A DNA stretch of 11,631 bases. It comes from Pseudomonas sp. (GTDB lineage Bacteria; Pseudomonadota; Gammaproteobacteria; Pseudomonadales; Pseudomonadaceae). Of the stretch, positions 1-5,741 are shown piece after piece. Under the pieces are notes generated by a model. It was not told the origin of the DNA, did no database searches, and saw only the letters and a list, made by a program, of their open reading frames with translations. The stretch is from NCBI GenBank assembly GCA_029239415.1, contig JAQZAY010000095.1:1-11631 (forward strand), in the 5' to 3' direction. The first letter of the stretch is position 1; each line of letters opens with the position of its first letter. The position numbers and the translations under genes are program-made.

Positions 1-144
1 CTGTGGTTCTGCCTGGTCGCACTGTTGTTCAGCCAGCAGCGCGTGCGCGCGGGCTTCGCGCGCCTGGGCCACTGGTTCGACAGGGCGATGGGCGTGGTGT
101 TGGTCGGCCTGGGTATCAAGATCGCCTTTGCTGAAATGCATTGA
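1..144 (+). CDS. LysE/RhtB-type amino-acid exporter, C-terminal end only
   Basis: Only the last 47 codons of this gene lie in the window, in frame 1, ending with TGA at 142-144. The peptide has a hydrophobic helix (LWFCLVALLF), a short basic loop with an FDRAMG motif, and a final hydrophobic helix (VVLVGLGIKIAF) followed by a four-residue tail. A loop of the type WFDRxxGxxL before a last helix ending in GLGxxxA is typical of the C terminus of LysE/RhtB transporters, inner-membrane proteins that export amino acids or homoserine lactones. The fragment is too short to predict a substrate. The gap to the next gene holds its own promoter-like and operator-like elements, so this gene is probably not co-transcribed with the ligase downstream. 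Another small membrane protein with a similar tail cannot be excluded. Confidence 0.7.
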   Translation: MWFCLVALLFSQQRVRAGFARLGHWFDRAMGVVLVGLGIKIAFAEMH

Positions 145-146
145 GG

Positions 147-164
147 CTGGCGGCATCCCGCCAG
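147..164 (+). terminator. Small hairpin after the exporter gene, possible weak terminator
   Basis: A perfect 7-bp stem (CTGGCGG at 147-153, CCGCCAG at 158-164) with the 4-base loop CATC begins 3 bases after the exporter stop codon. The sequence after it (TCATCCTTGT) has only a poor T-rich tail, so it may be a weak or factor-assisted terminator, or just a stabilising 3' end hairpin. Confidence 0.35.
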
Positions 165-175
165 TCATCCTTGTA

Positions 176-215
176 CCGGTCAAATCATTCCTTTGGCTGA
201 TTTGACCGGCCGGTC
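176..215. promoter_or_regulatory. Overlapping palindromes upstream of the ligase, candidate operator
   Basis: Two perfect palindromic structures share one arm. CCGGTCAAATCA (176-187) is the exact reverse complement of TGATTTGACCGG (198-209), with a 10-base spacer. GACCGGCCGGTC (204-215) is itself a perfect 12-base palindrome that begins inside the second arm. The result is three GACCGG-type half-sites, at 176-181, 204-209 and 210-215. GACCGGCCGGTC resembles operators bound by TetR-family repressors as dimers, which is family knowledge. Control of the ligase gene by such a repressor is inferred. No TetR-type gene is in the window, so the regulator would be encoded elsewhere. The array overlaps the likely -35 region, where binding would block transcription. 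A hairpin in RNA is less likely, because the site probably lies at or upstream of the transcription start. Confidence 0.6.
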
Positions 216-228
216 GCCGTTCTAGAGT
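202..228 (+). promoter_or_regulatory. Candidate sigma-70 promoter of the acyl-CoA ligase gene
   Basis: TTGACC at 202-207 matches the -35 consensus at five of six positions, and TAGAGT at 223-228 is a moderate -10 match. The spacer of 15 bases is shorter than the usual 16-18, so the promoter may be weak or need help. The -35 element lies within the palindromes at 176-215, which fits repression by an operator-bound protein. The transcription start would be near 235, about 35 bases before the ATG. Confidence 0.4.
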
Positions 229-269
229 ACTGGCCTGACTTGCCTGTGTACTCCAGATAAGGGACTCCC

Positions 270-1952
270 ATGTTGCAGACTCGTGTCATTGCCCCGGCCG
301 AAGGGGCCTACGCCTACCCGCTGCTGATCAAGCGCCTGCTCATGTCGGGCGGCCGCTACGAGAAGACCCGCGAAATCGTCTACCGCGACCTGCAGCGCTT
401 TACCTACCCGCAGCTCAGCGAGCGCATCGCGCGGCTGGCCAACGTGCTGACCGAGGCAGGCGTGAAGGCCGGCGACACCGTGGCCGTGATGGACTGGGAC
501 AGCCACCGGTATCTCGAGTGCATGTTCGCCATCCCGATGATCGGCGCGGTGGTGCACACCATCAACGTGCGCCTGTCGCCCGAGCAGGTGCTCTACACCA
601 TGAACCACGCCGAAGACCGCCTGGTGCTGGTCAACAGTGACTTCGTCGGCCTGTACCAGGCCATTGCCGGGCAGTTGAGCACGGTGGAGAAGACCGTGCT
701 GCTCACCGATGGCCCGTCGCGCACCGCCGAGCTGCCCAACCTGGTCGGCGAATACGAGCAACTGCTCGAGGCAGCGAGCCCGCACTACGATTTCCCGGAT
801 TTCGACGAAAACTCCGTGGCCACCACCTTCTACACCACCGGCACCACCGGCAATCCCAAGGGCGTGTACTTCACCCACCGCCAGCTGGTGCTGCATACGC
901 TTGCCGAGACCTCGGTCACCGGCAGTCTCGACAGCGTGCGCCTGCTTGGCAGCAACGACGTCTACATGCCCATCACGCCCATGTTTCACGTGCACGCCTG
1001 GGGCATCCCCTATGCCGCGACCATGCTTGGCCTCAAGCAGGTCTACCCGGGCCGTTACGAGCCAGAGATGCTCTGCGAGCTGTGGCGCAAGGAAAAGGTC
1101 ACGTTTTCCCACTGCGTGCCGACCATCCTGCAGATGCTGCTCAACGCCAAGGGCGCCCAGCAGCAAGACTTCGGCGGCTGGAAGATCATCATCGGCGGCA
1201 GCGCGCTCAACCGCGCGCTGTACGAGGCGGCCAAGGCCCGCGGCATCCAGTTGACGGCGGCCTACGGCATGTCCGAGACCTGCCCGCTGATCTCCTGTGC
1301 GCATCTCAACGAAGAACTGCTGGCCGGCAGCGAGGACGAGCAGGTCGCCTATCGCATCAAGGCCGGCGTGCCGGTGCCGCTGGTCGAGGCGGCCATCGTC
1401 GACTGCGACGGCAAGTTCCTCCCGGCCGACGGCGAGAGCCTGGGCGAGCTGGTGCTGCGCGCGCCCTGGCTGAGCATGGGCTATTTCCAGGAGCCCGAGA
1501 AGGGCAAGGAACTGTGGGAGGGCGGCTGGCTGCACACCGGCGATGTGGCGACCCTCGACAGCATGGGGTTCATCGACATCCGCGATCGTATCAAGGACGT
1601 GATCAAGACCGGCGGCGAGTGGATCTCCTCGCTCGAGCTCGAGGACCTGATCAGCCGCCACCCGGCGATCCGCGAAGTGGCGGTGGTGGGCATCGCCGAT
1701 CCGCAGTGGGGCGAGCGCCCGTTCGCCCTGCTGGTGCTGCACGATCAGCAGGATATCGACGCCCGCGCGCTCAAGGATCACCTCAAGCCGTTCGTCGAAC
1801 TGGGGCATATCAACAAGTGGGCCATTCCGAGCCAGATCGCCATTGTTACTGAAATTCCCAAGACCAGCGTCGGCAAGCTCGACAAGAAGCGCATTCGCCT
1901 GGATATCAGCCAGTGGCAGGCCGGTAACAGCGCATTCCTGTCCACCTTGTAA
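270..1952 (+). CDS. AMP-forming acyl-CoA ligase (medium/long-chain fatty-acid type, AlkK-like)
   Basis: A 560-residue enzyme of the ANL (acyl-CoA synthetase) superfamily. It activates a carboxylic acid with ATP to an acyl-adenylate, then transfers the acyl group to CoA. All core motifs are present: the phosphate-binding loop YTTGTTGNPKG (residues 188-198), the adenine-pocket motif AYGMSET (331-337), the ribose-binding TGD (423-425), the hinge stretch DRIKDVIKTGGEWIS (439-453), and the C-terminal PKTSVGK with catalytic K536. Length and motif spelling fit the fatty-acid ligase branch that includes Pseudomonas AlkK and related medium-chain enzymes. The exact substrate cannot be read from sequence. 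There is no signal peptide, so it is cytoplasmic. ATG 270 follows AAGGGA (259-264) at 5 bases. The gene has its own promoter-like region and is 321 bases from the DUF1302 gene, so it is probably a separate transcript. Beta-oxidation or terpenoid-acid catabolism is the likely pathway (inference). Confidence 0.9.
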   Translation: MLQTRVIAPAEGAYAYPLLIKRLLMSGGRYEKTREIVYRDLQRFTYPQLSERIARLANVLTEAGVKAGDTVAVMDWDSHRYLECMFAIPMIGAVVHTINVRLSPEQVLYTMNHAEDRLVLVNSDFVGLYQAIAGQLSTVEKTVLLTDGPSRTAELPNLVGEYEQLLEAASPHYDFPDFDENSVATTFYTTGTTGNPKGVYFTHRQLVLHTLAETSVTGSLDSVRLLGSNDVYMPITPMFHVHAWGIPYAATMLGLKQVYPGRYEPEMLCELWRKEKVTFSHCVPTILQMLLNAKGAQQQDFGGWKIIIGGSALNRALYEAAKARGIQLTAAYGMSETCPLISCAHLNEELLAGSEDEQVAYRIKAGVPVPLVEAAIVDCDGKFLPADGESLGELVLRAPWLSMGYFQEPEKGKELWEGGWLHTGDVATLDSMGFIDIRDRIKDVIKTGGEWISSLELEDLISRHPAIREVAVVGIADPQWGERPFALLVLHDQQDIDARALKDHLKPFVELGHINKWAIPSQIAIVTEIPKTSVGKLDKKRIRLDISQWQAGNSAFLSTL

Positions 1953-2042
1953 CCTGGCGGGCTGGGCGTGCGTCCCAGGTGCGACCCTTGTCCCAGAGGG
2001 GCTGGCGGCTTGTCAAAGCAGAAATATGAGCCATGCTTGCCT

Positions 2043-2085
2043 CTGCCAGCGCACAGGCCGGCCGTTCGGGGTGGGCCGCTGGCAG
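2043..2085. repeat. 9-bp inverted repeat with 25-base spacer
   Basis: CTGCCAGCG at 2043-2051 is the exact reverse complement of CGCTGGCAG at 2077-2085. The spacer is GC-rich and contains GGCCGGCC. No T tract follows on either strand, so it does not look like an intrinsic terminator. It lies about 50 bases upstream of the predicted -10 box of the DUF1302 gene, a position suited to an activator site or an upstream RNA end. Its function is unknown. Confidence 0.4.
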
Positions 2086-2110
2086 GACGCAAATCACACT
2101 TTAGAGGGAT

Positions 2111-2137
2111 CTGGCACCTGTGCGTGCTGGCTATAGT
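2111..2137 (+). promoter_or_regulatory. Candidate promoter of the DUF1302-DUF1329 operon
   Basis: TATAGT at 2132-2137 matches the -10 consensus at five of six positions. The -35 region around 2109-2116 (CTGGCA) is a poor match, as is usual for activator-dependent promoters. Between the two lies a small palindrome, GCAC-CT-GTGC (2114-2123), which could bind a regulator. The transcription start would be near 2144, giving a leader of about 130 bases before ATG 2274. Activation by the large LuxR-type regulator encoded downstream is possible but is inference. Confidence 0.4.
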
Positions 2138-2181
2138 CGGGCCAGGGGATTTTCAGGAACGGGGGAGCGAGCGTCGACAGT

Positions 2182-2224
2182 GACGCGGCCTCCAGGTGCG
2201 AGCGCACCGGGCAATCAGGCCGTC
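2182..2224 (+). promoter_or_regulatory. Foldable leader segment upstream of the DUF1302 gene
   Basis: An outer stem can form between GAC plus GGCCT (2182-2184, 2187-2191) and AGGCC plus GTC (2217-2224), with GC at 2185-2186 bulged. Inside it GGTGCG (2195-2200) and CGCACC (2203-2208) form a tight hairpin. Immediately upstream is another small inverted repeat, GCGTC/GACGC (2171-2175 and 2182-2186), which would compete with the outer stem. This could be a regulatory or stabilising 5' leader. It matches no riboswitch class I can recognise. Confidence 0.3.
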
Positions 2225-2273
2225 TCTGAAAGGACTCACTGCCATAACAAAAAAAGTACATGGAGTAGCGTCG

Positions 2274-4160
2274 ATGACATCAGCAAACCTGTTCTGGCGC
2301 CGGGCCAAGCTGCCCCTGGCCGTCAGCCTCGCTTCCACGCTCGCCAGCCCTGCGTTCGGCGTCAGTTTCAACATCGGCGAAATCGAAGGCCAGTTCGACT
2401 CGTCGCTCTCCGTGGGTGCCAGCTGGTCGACGGCCAAGCGCAACGACAACCTGATCGGGGTCAACAACGGCGGCAAGGGCCTGTCGCAGACCTCCGACGA
2501 TGGCCACCTCAACTTCAAGCGGGGCGAGACCTTCTCGAAGATCTTCAAGGGCATCCATGACCTGGAGCTCAAGTACGGTGACACCGGCGTGTTCGTCCGG
2601 GGCAAGTACTGGTACGACTTCGAACTCAAGGACGAACACCGCCTGTACAAGGACATCAGCGACTCCAACCGCAAGGAAGGCGCCCAGTCCTCCGGCGGCG
2701 AACTGCTCGACGCCTTCGTGTACCACAACTACTCGATCGCCGACCAGCCGGGCTCGGTACGCCTGGGCAAGCAGGTGGTGAGCTGGGGCGAGAGCACTTT
2801 CATCGGCGGCGGCATCAACTCGATCAACCCGATCGACGTGGCCGCCTTCCGCCGCCCTGGCGCGGAGGTGAAGGAAGGCCTGATCCCGGTCAACATGTTC
2901 TACGTCTCCCAGAGCCTGACCGACAACCTGTCGGCCGAGGCCTTCTACCAGCTCGAGTGGGACCAGACGGTCGTCGACAACTGCGGCACCTTCTTCTCGC
3001 AACCCGACATCATCGCCGACGGCTGCACCGACAACCTGCGCGTGCTCAACAGCAGCCGCACCCTGCCCGCGGCAGCTCAGGGCTTCCTGGCCGGCCGGGG
3101 CGTTGACGTCAACGCCGAAGGGGTGATGGTGCGCCGTGGCGCCGACCGCGATGCGCGCGACAGCGGCCAGTTCGGTGTGGCGCTGCGCTACATGTTCGAG
3201 CCGCTGGACACCGAGTTCGGTGCCTACTTCATGAACTACCACAGCCGCGCGCCGATCTTCAGCGCCACCGGCGCCGCGCCTTCGGTCTTCGGCGGCCTCG
3301 CCACGCTGCCGCCTGCGCTGCGTGCCCTGGCCCCGCTGCTGGTGGCGGGCAACTCGGAGTATTTCGTCGAGTACCCCGAGGATATCCGCCTGTACGGCCT
3401 GAGCTTCTCCACCACCTTGCCCACCGGCACGGCCTGGAGCGGCGAGCTCAGCTACCGGCCGAACGCACCGGTGCAGCTGAACACCACCGACATCCTGTTC
3501 GCCGGGGTTCGTCCGATCGGTGGCGCCCTGAGCAACGCATCGCTGTTGACCGGCGTGCCCGGGCAGGACCTGCACGGCTACCGTCGCAAGGAGATCACCC
3601 AGTTCCAGACCACCCTCACGCACTTCTTCGACCAGGTGATGGGCGCCAGCCGCATGACCGTGGTCGGCGAGCTGGGCATCACCCATGTCGGTGGCCTGGA
3701 AAACGCCCGCGAGACCCGCTACGGACGTGACCCAGTCTACGGCCCTGGCCCACTGCCAGCCACTGGCGGCGCCGACACTTGCCAGGCCTTGAACACCAGT
3801 ACCATCGCCGGCGCGGGCGCGGGCGCCTCGACCGCCAACCTCAACCGCAAGTGCGAGAACGATGGCTACACCACCAGCACCTCCTGGGGCTATCGCGCCC
3901 GCGTGATCTGGGACTACAACGACGTCTTCGCCGGGGTCAACCTGCGCCCCAACATGGCCTGGTCGCATGACGTCTCCGGCTATTCGCCAGGCCCTGGCGG
4001 CAACTTCGAGGAAGGCCGCAAGGCGATCAGCCTGGGCGTCGATGCCGAGTACCAGAACACCTATACCGCGAGCCTGTCGTACACCAACTTCTTCGACGGC
4101 AAGTACACCACCGTGGATGACCGCGACTTCGTCGCCCTCAGCTTTGGTGTGAACTTCTAA
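2274..4160 (+). CDS. DUF1302 family outer-membrane protein
   Basis: A 628-residue protein that I assign to the DUF1302 family. The N terminus has a typical Sec signal peptide: basic WRRAK, a hydrophobic run, then SPAFG with probable cleavage before VSFNIGEIEGQFDSS. The rest alternates polar and aromatic residues as in beta-strands and ends VALSFGVNF, with the C-terminal phenylalanine expected of outer-membrane barrels. Only four cysteines occur, as two close pairs (237/251 and 503/527), likely disulfides in loops. I chose ATG 2274 because GGAG (2262-2265) sits 8 bases upstream and the signal peptide starts cleanly there. A GTG at 2196 would add 26 residues inside the foldable leader and hide the signal. 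It is first in an operon with the DUF1329 gene. DUF1302/DUF1329 pairs often accompany hydrophobic-compound catabolism, so a role in passage of such compounds across the outer membrane is plausible but unproven. Confidence 0.85.
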   Translation: MTSANLFWRRAKLPLAVSLASTLASPAFGVSFNIGEIEGQFDSSLSVGASWSTAKRNDNLIGVNNGGKGLSQTSDDGHLNFKRGETFSKIFKGIHDLELKYGDTGVFVRGKYWYDFELKDEHRLYKDISDSNRKEGAQSSGGELLDAFVYHNYSIADQPGSVRLGKQVVSWGESTFIGGGINSINPIDVAAFRRPGAEVKEGLIPVNMFYVSQSLTDNLSAEAFYQLEWDQTVVDNCGTFFSQPDIIADGCTDNLRVLNSSRTLPAAAQGFLAGRGVDVNAEGVMVRRGADRDARDSGQFGVALRYMFEPLDTEFGAYFMNYHSRAPIFSATGAAPSVFGGLATLPPALRALAPLLVAGNSEYFVEYPEDIRLYGLSFSTTLPTGTAWSGELSYRPNAPVQLNTTDILFAGVRPIGGALSNASLLTGVPGQDLHGYRRKEITQFQTTLTHFFDQVMGASRMTVVGELGITHVGGLENARETRYGRDPVYGPGPLPATGGADTCQALNTSTIAGAGAGASTANLNRKCENDGYTTSTSWGYRARVIWDYNDVFAGVNLRPNMAWSHDVSGYSPGPGGNFEEGRKAISLGVDAEYQNTYTASLSYTNFFDGKYTTVDDRDFVALSFGVNF

Positions 4161-4186
4161 GAACATTGATCCAGGACGACACCAGA

Positions 4187-5551
4187 ATGAATACAACCAA
4201 GAGTCTGCTGACGGCCGGTGTGCTGGGCCTGTCCCTGCTGGCGACCAGCGTCATGGCCGCGGTTTCCGCCGATGAGGCAGCCAAGCTCGGATCCACCCTG
4301 ACGCCGATGGGCGCCGAGAAGGCCGGCAATGCCGACGGTTCGATCACAGCCTGGCAGCCGCTGTCGAAAACCGCTGGCAGCGTCGATGGCAAGGGCTTCC
4401 TGTCCGACCCCTATGGCAACGAGAAGCCTCGCCTCACCATCACTGCGCAGAACGTCGAGCAGTACAAGGACAAGCTTTCGCCCGGCCAGCTGGCGATGTT
4501 CAAGCGCTATCCCGAGACCTTCCGGATCCCGGTGTATCCCACCCATCGCGGCTCCACCGTGCCCGATGAGGTGTTTGCCGCGATCAGGGAAAACGCCACC
4601 AGGACCACCCTGGTCGAAGGCGGCAACGGCCTGAACGACTTCAAGACGGCCGTGCCGTTCCCGATTCCCAAGACTGGCCTCGAGGTGATCTGGAACCACA
4701 TCACTCGCTATCGCGGGGGCAGCGTGACCCGCCTGGTGACCCAGGCCACGCCTCAGTCCAACGGCTCCTACAGCCTGGTGTATTTCCAGGACCAGTTCGT
4801 GTTCCGCGACAAGGTGAAGGACTACGATCCCAACAACCCTGGCAACGTGCTCTTCTACTTCAAGCAGAAGGTCACTGCCCCCGCGCGCCTGGCCGGTACC
4901 GTGCTGCTGGTCCACGAGACCCTCGACCAGGTCAAGGAGCCGCGCAAGGCGTGGATCTACAACGCCGGGCAGCGCCGGGTACGGCAGGCGCCACAGGTGT
5001 CCTACGATGGCCCGGGTACCGCGGCCGATGGCCTGCGCACTTCCGACAACCTGGACATGTACAACGGCGCGCCCGACCGCTACGACTGGAAGCTCGAAGG
5101 CAAGAAGGAGATGTTCATCGCCACCAACAGCTACAAGCTGGATTCGCCGAGCCTCAAGTACGCCGAGATCCTCAAGCCCGGGCACATCAACCAGGACCTC
5201 ACCCGCTACGAGCTGCGCCGCGTGTGGCACGTGGTGGCGACCCTCAAGGCTGGCCAGCGGCACATCTATGCCAAGCGTGACTTCTATATCGACGAGGACA
5301 CCTGGCAGGCAGCGGTGATCGACCAGTACGACGGCCGCGGGCAGTTGTGGCGCGTGTCCGAGGCGCATGCGCAGGACTACTACAACTCCCAGGTGCCCTG
5401 GTACACGCTCGAGACCATCTACGACCTGCAATCGGGTCGTTACCTGGCGCTGGGGATGAAGAACGAAGAAAAACGCGCCTATGACTTCGGCTTCACCGCC
5501 AGCAAGGCCGACTTCCAGCCCGCGGCGCTGCGCCAGGAGGGCGTGCGATAG
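4187..5551 (+). CDS. DUF1329 family periplasmic protein
   Basis: A 454-residue protein of the DUF1329 family, recognised by the conserved start of the mature protein, AAKLGSTLTPMGAEKAGNADGSI. The N terminus is a clear Sec signal peptide (MNTTKSLLTAGVLGLSLLA) with probable cleavage after SVMA. There is no lipobox and no cysteine, so it is likely soluble in the periplasm or peripheral to the outer membrane. As I recall, the family has a fold related to the lipoprotein carriers LolA/LolB, suggesting it binds a hydrophobic ligand. ATG 4187 was chosen over an in-frame TTG at 4166 because the signal peptide begins there; AGGA at 4173-4176 is a possible but distant ribosome site. It starts 26 bases after the DUF1302 stop codon and a strong terminator follows, so the two genes form one operon. 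The family often sits beside an RND/MmpL-type transporter gene; none is present here. Confidence 0.87.
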   Translation: MNTTKSLLTAGVLGLSLLATSVMAAVSADEAAKLGSTLTPMGAEKAGNADGSITAWQPLSKTAGSVDGKGFLSDPYGNEKPRLTITAQNVEQYKDKLSPGQLAMFKRYPETFRIPVYPTHRGSTVPDEVFAAIRENATRTTLVEGGNGLNDFKTAVPFPIPKTGLEVIWNHITRYRGGSVTRLVTQATPQSNGSYSLVYFQDQFVFRDKVKDYDPNNPGNVLFYFKQKVTAPARLAGTVLLVHETLDQVKEPRKAWIYNAGQRRVRQAPQVSYDGPGTAADGLRTSDNLDMYNGAPDRYDWKLEGKKEMFIATNSYKLDSPSLKYAEILKPGHINQDLTRYELRRVWHVVATLKAGQRHIYAKRDFYIDEDTWQAAVIDQYDGRGQLWRVSEAHAQDYYNSQVPWYTLETIYDLQSGRYLALGMKNEEKRAYDFGFTASKADFQPAALRQEGVR

Positions 5552-5587
5552 GCGCATAGCGCCCCGTTTACCCGGAGCACCTGCAAA

Positions 5588-5630
5588 AGGGCCGATGCGC
5601 GGATTCGCGACATCGGCCCTGTTTCTTTTT
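5588..5630 (+). terminator. Strong Rho-independent terminator of the DUF1302-DUF1329 operon
   Basis: A perfect 10-bp stem, AGGGCCGATG (5588-5597) with CATCGGCCCT (5611-5620), is extended inward by CGCG/CGCG (5598-5601 and 5606-5609) around a GATT loop, leaving one A (5610) bulged. It is followed by GTTTCTTTTT (5621-5630). The stem begins 37 bases after the DUF1329 stop codon. AAAA precedes the stem at 5585-5588, so it could also act in the opposite direction. Confidence 0.92.
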
Positions 5631-5741
5631 GTTGTAGTCTTTTTCGCCTATACCCCCGCAATCGTCTTCAATTACCCCTTCCAACCCGCTAGTCTCGCTC
5701 AAGACCCTGTCGCCGAAGTTTTCCAACCAGACGAGCCGGCC

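Larger units (their letters stand above)
1953..2273. other. 321-base intergenic region between ligase and DUF1302 genes
   Basis: No convincing gene is seen here. Short open frames exist on both strands but lack good ribosome binding sites and recognisable products. The stretch holds a 9-bp inverted repeat (2043-2051 with 2077-2085), a -10 element at 2132-2137, and a leader that can fold (2182-2224). The 10-base word CCAGGTGCGA occurs at 1975-1984 and again at 2192-2201. No classical intrinsic terminator follows the ligase stop codon: the short stem CTGGG/CCCAG just after it has no T tract. Ligase transcription may therefore end by Rho or partly read through. Confidence 0.6.

Noticed and set aside
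222..1808. 528-residue open frame on the minus strand opposite the ligase gene
   Set aside because: It is a by-product of high GC at third positions. Its composition is dominated by His, Gln, Ala, Gly and Val with no recognisable domain, while the plus strand has all motifs of an acyl-CoA ligase.
1082..1852. 256-residue open frame in another plus frame inside the ligase gene
   Set aside because: Arg-, Gly- and Ala-rich product without motifs, fully inside a well-supported gene.
2112..2126. Possible sigma-54 promoter starting TGGCAC
   Set aside because: The GG and GC elements are 11 bases apart instead of the required 10, and the -12 part does not match TTGC. The sigma-70 type -10 at 2132-2137 is better.
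1968..2183. Short open frames in the intergenic region before the DUF1302 gene
   Set aside because: They overlap the promoter and leader elements, lack ribosome sites and known domains, and on the opposite strand overlap equally plausible frames, so none is supported.
2280..4196. 638-residue open frame on the minus strand opposite the DUF1302 gene
   Set aside because: Same GC-driven mirror effect. The plus-strand protein has a signal peptide and a C-terminal barrel signature; the minus-strand product has neither and no family resemblance.
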